This document shows, one piece after another, positions 7,704 to 16,796 of a stretch of 64,000 bases of DNA. The notes below the pieces were generated by a model that saw nothing but the letters and a program-made list of their open reading frames with translations, was not told the origin of the DNA and did not search any database. Each line of letters starts with the position of its first letter. The stretch's first letter is position 1. The DNA comes from an uncultured Bacilli bacterium. Lineage in GTDB: Bacteria; Bacillota_I; Bacilli_A; RF39; UBA660. A program made the translations under genes and the position numbers. The stretch covers positions 1 through 64,000 of the forward strand of contig CAKOXX010000001.1 in assembly GCA_934130405.1 (NCBI GenBank). Reading direction: 5' to 3'.

Positions 7704-8144
7704 ATGACTACAACAGAAAAATTAAGAAGAATATTTAGTAATAATTCAAATAAAAGAGTGTGTGTCTTAGGAACTACTTGTACAGGTAAGTCAACTATAT
7801 TAAAAAATAATAATATCGGAAAAGATATGGACGAAGAAATATTTCCATTATTAACAAAAGAAGAAACTGAATATGTTTGTCAAACTCCTTGGACAAAAGA
7901 AATTGGAAATAAGATGAACGAACTTGTAAGAGAAAAATTGCATATAGTAGCTGGAACTCCAATGTTTGGTACAGTTTTACTTGATTGTGATTTAATAGTA
8001 TATCTTCATATAGATGATAAGCTATTATTTGAAAGGACAAAATTAAGAAACGCAGATTTTGATAATGCTAAGAGTATGCAAAAAGAAATTGAAGAAGAAA
8101 TTAAAAATTCAAAGATACCAACAATAACTATTGAAATCGAATAA
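7704..8144 (+). CDS. Small P-loop NTPase, probable kinase-like
   Basis: The 146-residue protein has a Walker A motif GTTCTGKST at residues 23-31. A hydrophobic strand follows (VLLDCDLIVYLHID), where a Walker B-like Asp sits, and then a LLFERTKLRNADF segment like the lid of small-molecule kinases. Substrate is unknown. It precedes an S51 peptidase gene by 16 bases and shares a promoter with it. No closer family was recognised. Confidence 0.65.
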   Translation: MTTTEKLRRIFSNNSNKRVCVLGTTCTGKSTILKNNNIGKDMDEEIFPLLTKEETEYVCQTPWTKEIGNKMNELVREKLHIVAGTPMFGTVLLDCDLIVYLHIDDKLLFERTKLRNADFDNAKSMQKEIEEEIKNSKIPTITIEIE

Positions 8145-8160
8145 TAGAAAAGGTGATTAT

Positions 8161-8712
8161 ATGATGAAAAAGATACTTTTAACAAGTACAGGGTTTGATA
8201 ACGAAAATATAAAGAATAAGTTTTTAGCATTACTAGATAGAGATATTAAAAACGTAAAAGTTTTATTTGTAATCACAGCTGCCATTAATCCAGAGGCTAT
8301 AAGAGTTTTACCATTTTGTTTAGATGACTTGAGTAAATGTGGAATATTAGATGAAAATATCAGAATTTATGATATGCACAAACCACTTTCAGACATGGAA
8401 ATAAGTAAATATGATGCAATATATGTTTGTGGTGGTGACACGGAACATTTAGTTGAAAGAATAAATGAAATAAATTTCAAAGAAACAGTTAATGAATATA
8501 TTAAACAAGGTGGAATTTACATAGGAGTAAGTGCTGGAAGCATATGTGCTAGCGGTGAATATCAAAATGGTCTTGACTTTATCACTAACAAACTAGATGT
8601 TCATTGTGAAAAAGGAACAGAAAATGGACTAGTTACCTCAAGTGATAATTTATATTTGACAGATAACCAAGCTATTTATATTAGTGATGATAAAAAAATA
8701 ATATTTGAATAA
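8161..8712 (+). CDS. Peptidase S51 (dipeptidase E-like)
   Basis: Family S51 includes dipeptidase E, which cleaves Asp-X dipeptides, and cyanophycinase-like enzymes. The 183-residue protein has YVCGGDTEHLV and the nucleophile elbow GVSAGSICA, whose serine is the expected nucleophile. I take the ATG at 8161 after AAAAGGTGATT; the next codon is also ATG. It is somewhat shorter than typical S51 enzymes of about 230 residues, mainly at the C-terminal end, which ends at the family's D..I.I strands. A U-tract terminator follows. Confidence 0.8.
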   Translation: MMKKILLTSTGFDNENIKNKFLALLDRDIKNVKVLFVITAAINPEAIRVLPFCLDDLSKCGILDENIRIYDMHKPLSDMEISKYDAIYVCGGDTEHLVERINEINFKETVNEYIKQGGIYIGVSAGSICASGEYQNGLDFITNKLDVHCEKGTENGLVTSSDNLYLTDNQAIYISDDKKIIFE

Positions 8713-8731
8713 GTAATATTACAAATCTTTG

Positions 8732-8757
8732 AGGAGTGTACAAAACTCCTTTTTTTT
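8732..8757 (+). terminator. Terminator overlapping the mnmA promoter
   Basis: AGGAGT (8732-8737) pairs with ACTCCT (8745-8750), followed by seven T. The loop contains the -35-like TGTACA of the next promoter. Confidence 0.75.
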
Positions 8758-8765
8758 GCTATAAT
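8737..8765 (+). promoter_or_regulatory. mnmA promoter
   Basis: TGTACA (8737-8742) and perfect TATAAT (8760-8765) with a 17-base spacer lie 24 bases ahead of the mnmA ATG, nested in the preceding terminator. Confidence 0.6.
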
Positions 8766-8788
8766 TAAGCAAGAAATGAGTGATGTAT

Positions 8789-9901
8789 ATGAGTAAGAAA
8801 GTAGTTGTTGGTCTAAGCGGAGGAGTAGATTCGTCTGTTGCTGCTATCCTTTTAAAAGAACAGGGATATGAAGTCATTGGTCTTTTTATGCGTAACTGGG
8901 ATAGTACTATTAATAACGACTTTTTAGGTAATCCTAACCTAAATGAATCAATTTGTCCACAAGAACAAGATTATAATGATGCTAAAAAAGTAGCAGATAA
9001 AATTGGGATACCCTTACATAGAATAGATTTTATTAAAGAATATTGGGACGATGTTTTTACTTATTTCTTAGATGAATTAAAGAAAGGCAGAACACCTAAT
9101 CCAGATATAATGTGTAATAAATATATTAAATTTTCTGCTTTTGTAAAAGAAGCCAAGAGACTTGGAGCTGACTATATTGCTACTGGTCATTATGCTAAAA
9201 TGGAAAATGGCCGTCTTATGCGTAGTAAGGAAAAGAATAAAGATCAAACTTATTTCTTATCACAGCTTAATAAAGAACAACTTGAAAATGTTTTATTCCC
9301 TTTAGGAAATATTGAAACGAAGAGTGAAGTAAGAGAAATAGCTAAGAAATATGATTTAATTACCGCTAGTAAAAAAGATTCAACAGGTATTTGTTTCATT
9401 GGTGAAAGAAACTTCAAAAACTTTTTAAAAAACTATTTGCCAAGTAAAGAAGGTAATATGGTTAATATTGATACTAACAAAGTAGTAGGTAAACATCAAG
9501 GATTAATGTATTATACAATTGGTCAAAGAAAAGGCTTAGATATCGGAGGAACAAAAGAAAAACTATTTGTAGTTGGTAAAAATCTTGAGAAAAACGTCTT
9601 ATATGTTGCTGAAGGTGAAGATAATAAATATCTATATTCTAATGGTGCTATAATTGAAGACATTAACTTTAATTGTGAAGAAAGACCAACTAATTGTACT
9701 GCTAAGTTTCGTTACCGAGCAGAAGATGTTCCGATTAATTTGACTTATAACGATGATGGAACTATCTATGTTACTTATGATAATGTCAAAGCAGTTACTC
9801 CTGGACAAGCTTGTGTCTTTTACGATGGTGAATACTGTCTTGGTGGTGGAATAGTTAAGACAGTAATGAAAGATGAAGAGAAATTATGGTATTTATTATA
9901 G
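8789..9901 (+). CDS. mnmA: tRNA-specific 2-thiouridylase MnmA
   Basis: MnmA adenylates and thiolates U34 of tRNA Lys, Glu and Gln, using sulfur passed from a cysteine desulfurase. The PP-loop GLSGGVDSS lies at residues 8-16. The first catalytic Cys sits in [12 protein letters not shown] and the second in [12 protein letters not shown]. The C-terminal tRNA-binding beta domain carries the FRYRAEDVP and [18 protein letters not shown] motifs. At 370 residues it is of normal length. The chosen start [12 protein letters not shown] matches the family; GTG and ATG codons just upstream are in frame. Confidence 0.95.
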   Translation: MSKKVVVGLSGGVDSSVAAILLKEQGYEVIGLFMRNWDSTINNDFLGNPNLNESICPQEQDYNDAKKVADKIGIPLHRIDFIKEYWDDVFTYFLDELKKGRTPNPDIMCNKYIKFSAFVKEAKRLGADYIATGHYAKMENGRLMRSKEKNKDQTYFLSQLNKEQLENVLFPLGNIETKSEVREIAKKYDLITASKKDSTGICFIGERNFKNFLKNYLPSKEGNMVNIDTNKVVGKHQGLMYYTIGQRKGLDIGGTKEKLFVVGKNLEKNVLYVAEGEDNKYLYSNGAIIEDINFNCEERPTNCTAKFRYRAEDVPINLTYNDDGTIYVTYDNVKAVTPGQACVFYDGEYCLGGGIVKTVMKDEEKLWYLL

Positions 9902-9918
9902 AATAGGTGAGAAGTTAG

Positions 9919-10743
9919 ATGTATAAAAGTGAAGAAGAATTTTTAAAACATTATAATCCAAAAGCTTTTGATCAATTATCAATGACAGTTGATATTTTAC
10001 TTGTAAGTGTTTCGTCAGAAAAACAAGAAAACTATCGCAAAACTAATAAAAAAATGATGAGTATTTTATTAGTTAAAAGAGATGATTATCCTTATAAAGA
10101 TAAATGGTGCTTGCCCGGCGGATTTTTAAATCCAAAGACGGAGACTTTAGAAGAATGTGCTAAAAGAGTCTTAAAAAGAGAAACAAATCTTAAAGAAATA
10201 TACTTAGAACAGTTATATACCTTTGATGATATTAATAGAGATCCTAGAACAAGAGTGGTATCTACTTCTTATATAGCTTTAATAGATAAAAATAGATTGA
10301 CCAATAAAATTAATGCTAATGCTTCGTGGTTTGATATCATATTATTCGAAGAAAATCAAAATAGAGTAGATATGGTCTTATCTAATGGAAGTGATATGAT
10401 TAAGTTTTCTATTAAAAAGAAATTATGCGAAAAAACAACCGATAGATATAAATTTGAGATAATAGAAAATAAAGACTTAGCGTTTGATCATTCATTAGTA
10501 ATTTTATCAGGATTAGAAAGAATTAAGAATAAGTTAAATTATACAGATATTGTCTTTAATATGATGCCTGAGTATTTTACTTTAGGAGAATTACAACAGG
10601 TATACGAAGTAATATTAAACAAAAAATTATTAGACCCAGCTTTTCGCAGAATTATTAAAGATAAAGTTGTTAAAACTGATAAAATGAAAACTGGTGAAGG
10701 ACATAGACCATCTTTCTTATTCAAGTATAAAAATAATAATTAA
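9919..10743 (+). CDS. nrtR: NrtR-like Nudix-domain transcriptional regulator
   Basis: NrtR regulators fuse an ADP-ribose-binding Nudix domain to a C-terminal winged helix and control NAD genes. Residues about 20-150 hold the Nudix fold with W.LPGGF, but the Nudix box is degenerate. The REL.EE.GL core reads RVLKRETNL, so hydrolysis is unlikely and a sensor role is favoured. Residues about 190-265 (YFTLGELQQVYEVILNKKL and RRIIKDKVV) match the winged-helix part of NrtR. It lies 17 bases after mnmA and two genes before an NAD operon, which fits the role. An active Nudix hydrolase is the less likely alternative. Confidence 0.8.
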   Translation: MYKSEEEFLKHYNPKAFDQLSMTVDILLVSVSSEKQENYRKTNKKMMSILLVKRDDYPYKDKWCLPGGFLNPKTETLEECAKRVLKRETNLKEIYLEQLYTFDDINRDPRTRVVSTSYIALIDKNRLTNKINANASWFDIILFEENQNRVDMVLSNGSDMIKFSIKKKLCEKTTDRYKFEIIENKDLAFDHSLVILSGLERIKNKLNYTDIVFNMMPEYFTLGELQQVYEVILNKKLLDPAFRRIIKDKVVKTDKMKTGEGHRPSFLFKYKNNN

Positions 10744-10761
10744 AATAAGGAGAAGATATCG

Positions 10762-11937
10762 ATGAGATGTACTTTAATGAATAAAAATAAAGAAGTATTA
10801 ATTGCTGAATATAATGAAACATTAAAAGTATTTACCGATATATATGAAGTAAAAAACATCGAATATGCTCCTTTAATTGTTTATAATAATTATTTATCAG
10901 GACACGAAATAACTGCTCCTCTTACTAAATGGTTTAAAGGTAGAGGAATTCCTTCTTGGCGTGATGATTTAGATTTGTTACTTTCTAGACTTGGAATTAC
11001 TACTCCTGATGAATTGTTAGATAAAGCTTTTGGTTTATCTTTGTCAGATCAATATTTTATAAAACAAAGTGATTCGATTATTAATTATAAAGATATAAAT
11101 TTCTTTGAAAACGACTTTGAAACTTTAGAGTTTACTAATGCCACATTTAGTGATGAATTAATTGGTGGAGCAAATATAAATTTAATATCTCCTAACAATA
11201 CAACTGATGGAAAATTAAAGAAGACTTGGATTATTGAAAATAATAAGCGTTATCTTTTAAAAGGAGCCTATAAAAATGAAGTAATGCAACCCTTTAATGA
11301 GGTGTTAGCCAGCCTTATCTGTCAACGCTTAGGATTTGATCATGTTACTTATACTATAGGAGTTATTAATAATAAAATAGTTTCTAAATGTGAATGCTTT
11401 ATAACTAGTGATACTGAACTAATACCAGCTAGCCAGATATTAGCTAATATTAGTGAGAAAACAAATGCTTATGAAGAATATATTAAGATATTAGAAGAAA
11501 AAGGTATCAGTATGGTACGAGAAAAGTTAGAAAATATGTTTATACTGGATTATCTAATGTTAAACGAAGATAGACATCTAAACAATTTTGGTATAATTAG
11601 AAATGTTAATACTCTGAAATGGCTAGATATTGCTCCTATCTTTGATAATGGGCAGTCATTAAATATCATTGATTATAACGACGATGAAGTAATTATAAAT
11701 GGACAGGGTCGCTTTTTCTATAGTGTAATGGATTTTGATACAATTATTTCTAAAGTAAAAAGCATTAAAAGTTTTGATTTAGCAAAGTTAGACGGCATGG
11801 TAGAGGAGTTTTCTAATTTACTGCGTAAATATCAATCAGTAACAAAAATGACAGATAGAAGAATTAATAAGCTATGTAATTTACTAGCAACTAGAATAGC
11901 TAGATTAGATAAAATTATAAATGAAAGTAATAACTAA
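10762..11937 (+). CDS. HipA-like serine/threonine kinase
   Basis: HipA-family kinases phosphorylate proteins such as glutamyl-tRNA synthetase or act as regulators. The 391-residue protein has an ATP-lysine segment (KRYLLKG), a NEVLASLICQRLG helix and the catalytic loop LDYLMLNEDRHLNNFGI with Asp, Arg, His and Asn in place. It also has a metal-binding IFDNGQSL motif, so it looks catalytically complete. There is no HipB-type partner; the gene 18 bases upstream is the NrtR-like regulator. Many related genes in Bacillota are annotated only as HipA-domain proteins or excisionases. Its target is unknown, and its place between nrtR and the NAD operon is notable. Confidence 0.75.
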   Translation: MRCTLMNKNKEVLIAEYNETLKVFTDIYEVKNIEYAPLIVYNNYLSGHEITAPLTKWFKGRGIPSWRDDLDLLLSRLGITTPDELLDKAFGLSLSDQYFIKQSDSIINYKDINFFENDFETLEFTNATFSDELIGGANINLISPNNTTDGKLKKTWIIENNKRYLLKGAYKNEVMQPFNEVLASLICQRLGFDHVTYTIGVINNKIVSKCECFITSDTELIPASQILANISEKTNAYEEYIKILEEKGISMVREKLENMFILDYLMLNEDRHLNNFGIIRNVNTLKWLDIAPIFDNGQSLNIIDYNDDEVIINGQGRFFYSVMDFDTIISKVKSIKSFDLAKLDGMVEEFSNLLRKYQSVTKMTDRRINKLCNLLATRIARLDKIINESNN

Positions 11938-11939
11938 TA

Positions 11940-11973
11940 AGAGTGTTATGAATTAAATTTCAGGCACTTTTTT
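11940..11973 (+). terminator. Possible terminator after the HipA-like gene
   Basis: AAGAGTG (11940-11946) can pair with CACTTTT (11965-11971, with one G-U), followed by T. The loop is long, so this is uncertain. Confidence 0.4.
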
Positions 11974-11995
11974 ATTTGACATAATCATCTGTTAA

Positions 11996-12005
11996 TTTAC
12001 ATAAA
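11996..12005 (+). promoter_or_regulatory. TTTACATAAA box upstream of the NAD operon
   Basis: The 10-base motif is identical to one of two sites in the promoter of the XRE regulator at 19817. It lies 33 bases upstream of the pncA -35 element. It may be a binding site for that regulator; this is inference. Confidence 0.35.
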
Positions 12006-12038
12006 TTATTTTCTTTTTAAAAAAATGTTAAAAAGAGG

Positions 12039-12067
12039 TTGACAGTTTCATATGATATTAATATAAT
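12039..12067 (+). promoter_or_regulatory. Consensus promoter of the NAD operon
   Basis: TTGACA (12039-12044) and TATAAT (12062-12067) are both perfect and 17 bases apart. They are followed by a 77-base leader before pncA. A consensus promoter of this strength normally needs repression, which suits an NrtR target. Confidence 0.85.
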
Positions 12068-12118
12068 GTTAATAACAAGTGAAGAGACTTGTAAAAATTT
12101 TTAACTATAGTTATTAAC
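12068..12118 (+). promoter_or_regulatory. Cluster of inverted repeats downstream of the pncA -10 (candidate operators)
   Basis: GTTAATAAC (12068-12076) and its reverse complement GTTATTAAC (12110-12118) bracket ACAAGT-N6-ACTTGT (12075-12092) and the perfect palindrome TAACTATAGTTA (12102-12113). They start right after the -10 box, where a repressor would block transcription. NrtR is the obvious candidate, but the exact site is not proven. Confidence 0.45.
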
Positions 12119-12144
12119 AAATTATTAATAAGAGGAGAAAAATT

Positions 12145-12750
12145 ATGAATAAAATAGACAACTTAAAACTATATAAAGATTGCTTAATTATTGTAGATAT
12201 GCTTAATGGTTTTGTAAGAGAAGGAGTATTACACGATGAAGAAATTAGTAAAATAATACCTAAACAAATAAAACTAATAAAAGAAGCAAAAGAAACCAAA
12301 CAATTAATTATTTTTATCAAAGATAATCATACTAAAGAATCAACAGAATTCGAAAGATTTGGAAATACAACCCACTGTCTTAAAGGAACGAGTGAAAGTG
12401 AAGTAGTAGATGAATTAAAAATCTATGAACAAGAAAAAGATACCATTAGTATTGGAAAGAATTCAACTAGTTTTATGGAAGCACCGGATTTTAGAAAACT
12501 ACTAGAAAGACAAACTGAACTAGAAAACTTCAACGTAGTAGGTTGTTGTACGGATATTTGTATTACCAACGGTGTCTTAGGACTTGCTAATTATCTCGAT
12601 GAAAATAATCGAAGACATAGCATAAACGTCTATTTAGATGCTATCGCAACTTACGATGAGGAAAATCGTAGAGATTACGTAAATGCTAGTAAAATCTTAT
12701 TAAAACAACAAGGTGTTAACTTAATTAACACTAAAAGAAAGGAAAAATAA
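12145..12750 (+). CDS. pncA: Nicotinamidase (isochorismatase superfamily)
   Basis: PncA hydrolyses nicotinamide to nicotinate and ammonia, the first step of deamidating NAD salvage. Residues 14-22 (LIIVDMLNGF) contain the catalytic Asp. IFIKDNHTKESTEF carries the metal-site His/Asp region, and VVGCCTDICI holds the nucleophilic Cys. The first TERFG-like turn (ERFGNTTHCLKGTSE) is typical of the superfamily. At 201 residues it has normal length. It starts the operon after AAGAGGAG and precedes pncB by one base. Isochorismatase-type substrates are possible by fold, but context decides for nicotinamide. Confidence 0.88.
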   Translation: MNKIDNLKLYKDCLIIVDMLNGFVREGVLHDEEISKIIPKQIKLIKEAKETKQLIIFIKDNHTKESTEFERFGNTTHCLKGTSESEVVDELKIYEQEKDTISIGKNSTSFMEAPDFRKLLERQTELENFNVVGCCTDICITNGVLGLANYLDENNRRHSINVYLDAIATYDEENRRDYVNASKILLKQQGVNLINTKRKEK

Positions 12751-12751
12751 T

Positions 12752-14212
12752 ATGGAAAATAAAACATTAATGACCGATTTTTATGAATTAACAATGAGTC
12801 AAACTTACTTTGATGAAGGAAAACAAGAGGAAGAAGCTTATTTTGATATCTTCTTTAGAAAGAACCCCTTTGATGGTGGTTATACCATTAGTGGTGGTTT
12901 AGCTGAAACGATTGATTATATTAAAAACTTTAAATTTGAAAAAGAAGAAATTAATTACTTAAGAAGTTTAAAGCAATTCAGTGAAGAGTTTTTAAACTAT
13001 CTAGAAAATCTAAGATTTAAAGGAGATATTTACGCAGTACCAGATGGAACTATTGTTTTTCCAAATGAAACAGTATTAACCGTAAAAGCACCTATCATTA
13101 CTGCTCAGCTATTAGAAACTGCTTTGTTAGCTAATTTCAATCACGCAGCACTTGTTACTACTGCTGCTAAAAGAATTACTAACGAAGCAGAAAATATACC
13201 TGTTATGGAGTTCGGTGCTAGACGTGCTAGAGGAATTGATTCTGCTATTGAAGCTAGTAAATATGCTTATATCGGTGGATGCAGTGGAACTTCCAACACC
13301 TTAGCTGGTATGAAATATCAAATACCTGTTCTTGGAACAATGGCTCATTCACTAGTAACAGAAAGTAGCGATGAATATGAAGCCTTCTTAAAATACGCCA
13401 AGAGTAATAAAGACAACTGTGTATTTTTAGTAGATACATATGACACTTTAAAAAGTGGGATACCAAATGCTATTAAAGTATCAGATGATTATCTAAAACC
13501 AAACGGTTTAGAGTTTAAAGGTATCAGAATAGATAGTGGTGACTTAGCATATTTGTCAAAAGAAGCGAGAAAATTATTAGATGAAGCTGGTTATACTAAT
13601 ACTGGTATCTGTCTATCAAATGGTTTAAATGAATTTACTATTAGAGATTTAAAACTTCAAGGAGCAATCATTAACTCTTTAGGAGTAGGTGATAATATAG
13701 CTGCTGCTAAAGAACGTGTTGGTGGTGTTTACAAACTAGTCGCAACTATTAAAGATAATAGAGAAATACCTAAGATAAAAGTTAGTAACGATAGTGCTAA
13801 AACTATCAATCCTGGTCATAAAAAAGTATATCGTTTTTATGATAAGAAAAGTGGTTATGCTTTAGGTGATGTTTTAACATTAAGTGATGAAAAGATACCT
13901 GAAGATAAATATACTCTAGTGCATCTAGTTGAAACTTGGAAGCAGAAAGAGCTAAGTAATTATCAAGTAAGAGATTTATTAATACCAATCTTTAAAGATG
14001 GTGCATTAGTTTATCAAACACCTGATATAGAAGAAACTAAAAGTTATTGTAACAAGGAATTTAATACTTTATATGAAGAGATTAAAAGAATAGATAAACC
14101 ACATGAATATTATGTTGATTTATCAGATAAACTAAGAACACTAAAACAAGAATTAATTAATACACATAGAATGCAAATAACAGAAAAAGAAAAAGTAAAG
14201 GTTAAAAGATGA
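12752..14212 (+). CDS. pncB: Nicotinate phosphoribosyltransferase
   Basis: PncB joins nicotinate to PRPP, with ATP hydrolysis, to give nicotinate mononucleotide. The N-terminus (LMTDFYELTMSQTYF) is the family signature. EFGARRARG (around residue 152), GGCSGTSN and GTMAHS form the active site, and FKGIRIDSGDLAYLS contributes to the phosphoribosyl site. The 486-residue length is typical of Bacillota enzymes. It overlaps the following Nudix gene by four bases. Confidence 0.95.
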   Translation: MENKTLMTDFYELTMSQTYFDEGKQEEEAYFDIFFRKNPFDGGYTISGGLAETIDYIKNFKFEKEEINYLRSLKQFSEEFLNYLENLRFKGDIYAVPDGTIVFPNETVLTVKAPIITAQLLETALLANFNHAALVTTAAKRITNEAENIPVMEFGARRARGIDSAIEASKYAYIGGCSGTSNTLAGMKYQIPVLGTMAHSLVTESSDEYEAFLKYAKSNKDNCVFLVDTYDTLKSGIPNAIKVSDDYLKPNGLEFKGIRIDSGDLAYLSKEARKLLDEAGYTNTGICLSNGLNEFTIRDLKLQGAIINSLGVGDNIAAAKERVGGVYKLVATIKDNREIPKIKVSNDSAKTINPGHKKVYRFYDKKSGYALGDVLTLSDEKIPEDKYTLVHLVETWKQKELSNYQVRDLLIPIFKDGALVYQTPDIEETKSYCNKEFNTLYEEIKRIDKPHEYYVDLSDKLRTLKQELINTHRMQITEKEKVKVKR

Positions 14213-14841
14213 GAAGAGAAAAACTAGAAGAATTAAAAGATTATATTTCCGAATTAAAAACAATTAAAAAGGAAAAACTAAAGGAAGAATATATTTATCA
14301 AGATAACATTCCTGTAGGAAGAAAAGGTTTCTTAAATATCGAAAAATACAAATGTTATTTAAATAATGGACAAGAGATGACTAGAGAAAAAATCAGAAAA
14401 GGTGGAACTGATAAAAGTGCTTGTATCATAATGCCAGTTACTCGTGATAATAAAACTATTTTAGTAGTTCAGCCAAGACTATCTACCATCGAAGGAGTAA
14501 GTGTTGAATTACCTGCTGGGTATATTGAAGAAGATGAATATAAAGAAACAGCTGCTTTAAGAGAATTAGCTGAAGAAACTGGTTATATCAGTAATAATCT
14601 TATCTACTTAGACAAATTTTATCAAGACCAAGCTTGTGGAGTTTCTGCTTATAATTATGCTTTTCTTGCTAAGAATTGTGTCAAAGTCCAAGAGCAAAAT
14701 TTAGATAAAGATGAATTTATTAAGTATTTTGAATGTGATGTAGCAGATGCTTACGAATTAATCGATTTAGGTTACATCACAGATATTCAATCAAAATACA
14801 CTATGGAAAAAGCAAAACAATATATAAAAATAATTAAATAG
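14209..14841 (+). CDS. nudF: Nudix hydrolase, probable ADP-ribose pyrophosphatase
   Basis: ADP-ribose pyrophosphatase removes ADP-ribose formed by NAD turnover. The 210-residue protein has an intact Nudix box at about residues 103-125. It fits G-x5-E-x7-REL-AEETG, with ELPAGYIEEDE before it and the YQDQACGVSAY substrate-dimer region after it. It contrasts with the dead Nudix box of the NrtR-like protein. It is coupled to pncB by an ATGA overlap. The precise substrate (ADP-ribose or another NAD-related dinucleotide) is inferred from family resemblance and operon. Confidence 0.8.
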   Translation: MRREKLEELKDYISELKTIKKEKLKEEYIYQDNIPVGRKGFLNIEKYKCYLNNGQEMTREKIRKGGTDKSACIIMPVTRDNKTILVVQPRLSTIEGVSVELPAGYIEEDEYKETAALRELAEETGYISNNLIYLDKFYQDQACGVSAYNYAFLAKNCVKVQEQNLDKDEFIKYFECDVADAYELIDLGYITDIQSKYTMEKAKQYIKIIK

Positions 14842-14852
14842 AGGTGAAATAT

Positions 14853-16796
14853 ATGCGAGATTATGGTTACGTTAGAGTAGGAGCAATAGTAAATAAATTA
14901 GCACTAGCTAATCCATTGGAAAATGCCAAAGAGTTAATAAAAAACATTAAAGAAGCTTATCAGAAAGATATAGCTATCGTTGTAACACCAGAGTTAGCCC
15001 TAACTGGATATACGTGTGCTGATTTATTTTTACAAGATAAGTTAATTAAAGATGCCCTAGAAGGTCTTAAAGAAATTTTAAAAGCTACCAAAACACTTGA
15101 TATAATAGCTATCATTGGTATGCCATTAGCGACTAATAACACTCTTTATAATACCGCTGTAGTTATTAATAAAGGGAAAATACTAGGAATAGTACCAAAG
15201 AGTTATATACCAAACTATAATGAGTTTTATGAAGATAGATGGTTTAGTTCTAGTCTTAATTTGAAAGATAACTATCTAGAACTTTTAGGACAGTTGGTAC
15301 CATTCGGAACAGATTTATTGTTTCAAGATGAAAATACTAAAGAGATAACTTTTGCTATCGAAATATGTGAAGATTTATGGTCAGTTGTTCCACCTAGCAG
15401 TAACTATGCTGTAAATGGTGCTACTATTATCTTTAATTTATCAAGTAGTAATGAACTAATTGGTAAAGACAGTTACCGTCAAAAATTAATTTCCAGTCAA
15501 TCAGCAAGAACAGTTACTAGTTATATTTACACTTCAAGTGGCATAATGGAATCATCGTCAGATTTAATCTTTGGTGGAGCTAGTTATATATATGAAAATG
15601 GTAAATTATTAAAGAAAAATGAACGCTTTCAGTTAGAAAGTAACATCATCAGTTCTGATATAGATATTTTTCTTCTTACTAATGAACGCCGCCGTAATAG
15701 AAGTTTTATGCGAAAAAAAGATAATAAAGAATATCGTATAGTAAAGATTAAAACTAATTGTAACGCTAAAACCATTGATAGAATTTATGCAAAATATCCA
15801 TTTGTTCCAAATAATAATCTAGAAATGGATGAACGTTGTTTAGAAATAATTAACATTCAAAGTAGTGCTTTAGCAAGACGTTTAATTCAACTTAACAATC
15901 CTAAATGCATTATTGGAATGAGTGGTGGTCTTGATTCTACATTAGCTTTCCTAGTAATTATTGAAGCTTTTAAAAAACTTGGACGTAACAATAAAGATAT
16001 TATCGGTATAACCATGCCAGGATTTGGTACTACTAATAGAACTTATCAAAATGCTTTAGACTTAGTTAAAAGTTACAATGCTACTTTAAAAGAAATAAGC
16101 ATTAAAGAAGCTTGTCTTCTTCATATGCAAGACATTACTTTAGATGAAAGTGATAGAAGTATAACTTATGAAAATTTACAAGCTCGAGAAAGAACGCAAA
16201 TATTAATGGATGTAGCTAATAAAGAAAAAGGAATTGTTATTGGTACAGGTGATTTATCAGAACTAGCTCTTGGTTGGTGTACTTATAATGGAGATCATAT
16301 GAGCATGTATGCCGTAAATATTGGTATACCAAAGACATTGATTCGTCACTTAGTAAATTGGTATATGGAAAAAGAAGATGAAAAGAAAAAACTAATATTA
16401 ACTGATATCTTAGAAACACCTATCTCTCCTGAATTATTACCACCTGATAAAGACGGTAATATTGCTCAAAAGACAGAAAATTCCATTGGTAACTATATAT
16501 TACATGACTTTTTCTTATATCACTTCTTACGATATGGAACTTCTCCTAAAAAGTTGTATTACCTAGCTAAACTAACCTTTCCTGAATATAATAAAGAAGA
16601 AATTATTAAATGCTTAAAAATCTTTATTAACAGATTCTTTACCCAACAATTTAAAAGAAATTGTTTACCAGACGGTGTCAAAGTAGGAAGCATTAGTCTA
16701 TCACCAAGAGGCGATTTAAGACTACCTAGTGACCTTAATTATCAAAGCTATCTAGATGAAATAGAAAAAATAGAAAGCAGTGAGAAATATGAATAA
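14853..16796 (+). CDS. nadE: Glutamine-dependent NAD+ synthetase
   Basis: NadE amidates nicotinate adenine dinucleotide to NAD+ using glutamine. The N-terminal nitrilase-type glutaminase domain (residues 1 to about 280) has the triad Glu in TPELALTGYTC, Lys in the VPKSYIPNYNEFYE region and Cys in IEICEDLW. The synthetase domain has the PP-loop GMSGGLDSTLAF, then GTGDLSELALGWCTYNGDHMSMY. The ATG at 14853 follows GAGGTG; a GTG at 14844 is in frame but is part of that ribosome site. The length of 647 residues is standard for the two-domain form. It overlaps prs by 8 bases. Confidence 0.95.
   Translation: MRDYGYVRVGAIVNKLALANPLENAKELIKNIKEAYQKDIAIVVTPELALTGYTCADLFLQDKLIKDALEGLKEILKATKTLDIIAIIGMPLATNNTLYNTAVVINKGKILGIVPKSYIPNYNEFYEDRWFSSSLNLKDNYLELLGQLVPFGTDLLFQDENTKEITFAIEICEDLWSVVPPSSNYAVNGATIIFNLSSSNELIGKDSYRQKLISSQSARTVTSYIYTSSGIMESSSDLIFGGASYIYENGKLLKKNERFQLESNIISSDIDIFLLTNERRRNRSFMRKKDNKEYRIVKIKTNCNAKTIDRIYAKYPFVPNNNLEMDERCLEIINIQSSALARRLIQLNNPKCIIGMSGGLDSTLAFLVIIEAFKKLGRNNKDIIGITMPGFGTTNRTYQNALDLVKSYNATLKEISIKEACLLHMQDITLDESDRSITYENLQARERTQILMDVANKEKGIVIGTGDLSELALGWCTYNGDHMSMYAVNIGIPKTLIRHLVNWYMEKEDEKKKLILTDILETPISPELLPPDKDGNIAQKTENSIGNYILHDFFLYHFLRYGTSPKKLYYLAKLTFPEYNKEEIIKCLKIFINRFFTQQFKRNCLPDGVKVGSISLSPRGDLRLPSDLNYQSYLDEIEKIESSEKYE

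Noticed and set aside
10762..11937. HipBA toxin-antitoxin module
   Set aside because: No HipB-type HTH gene overlaps or precedes the kinase; the upstream gene is an NrtR-like Nudix regulator.
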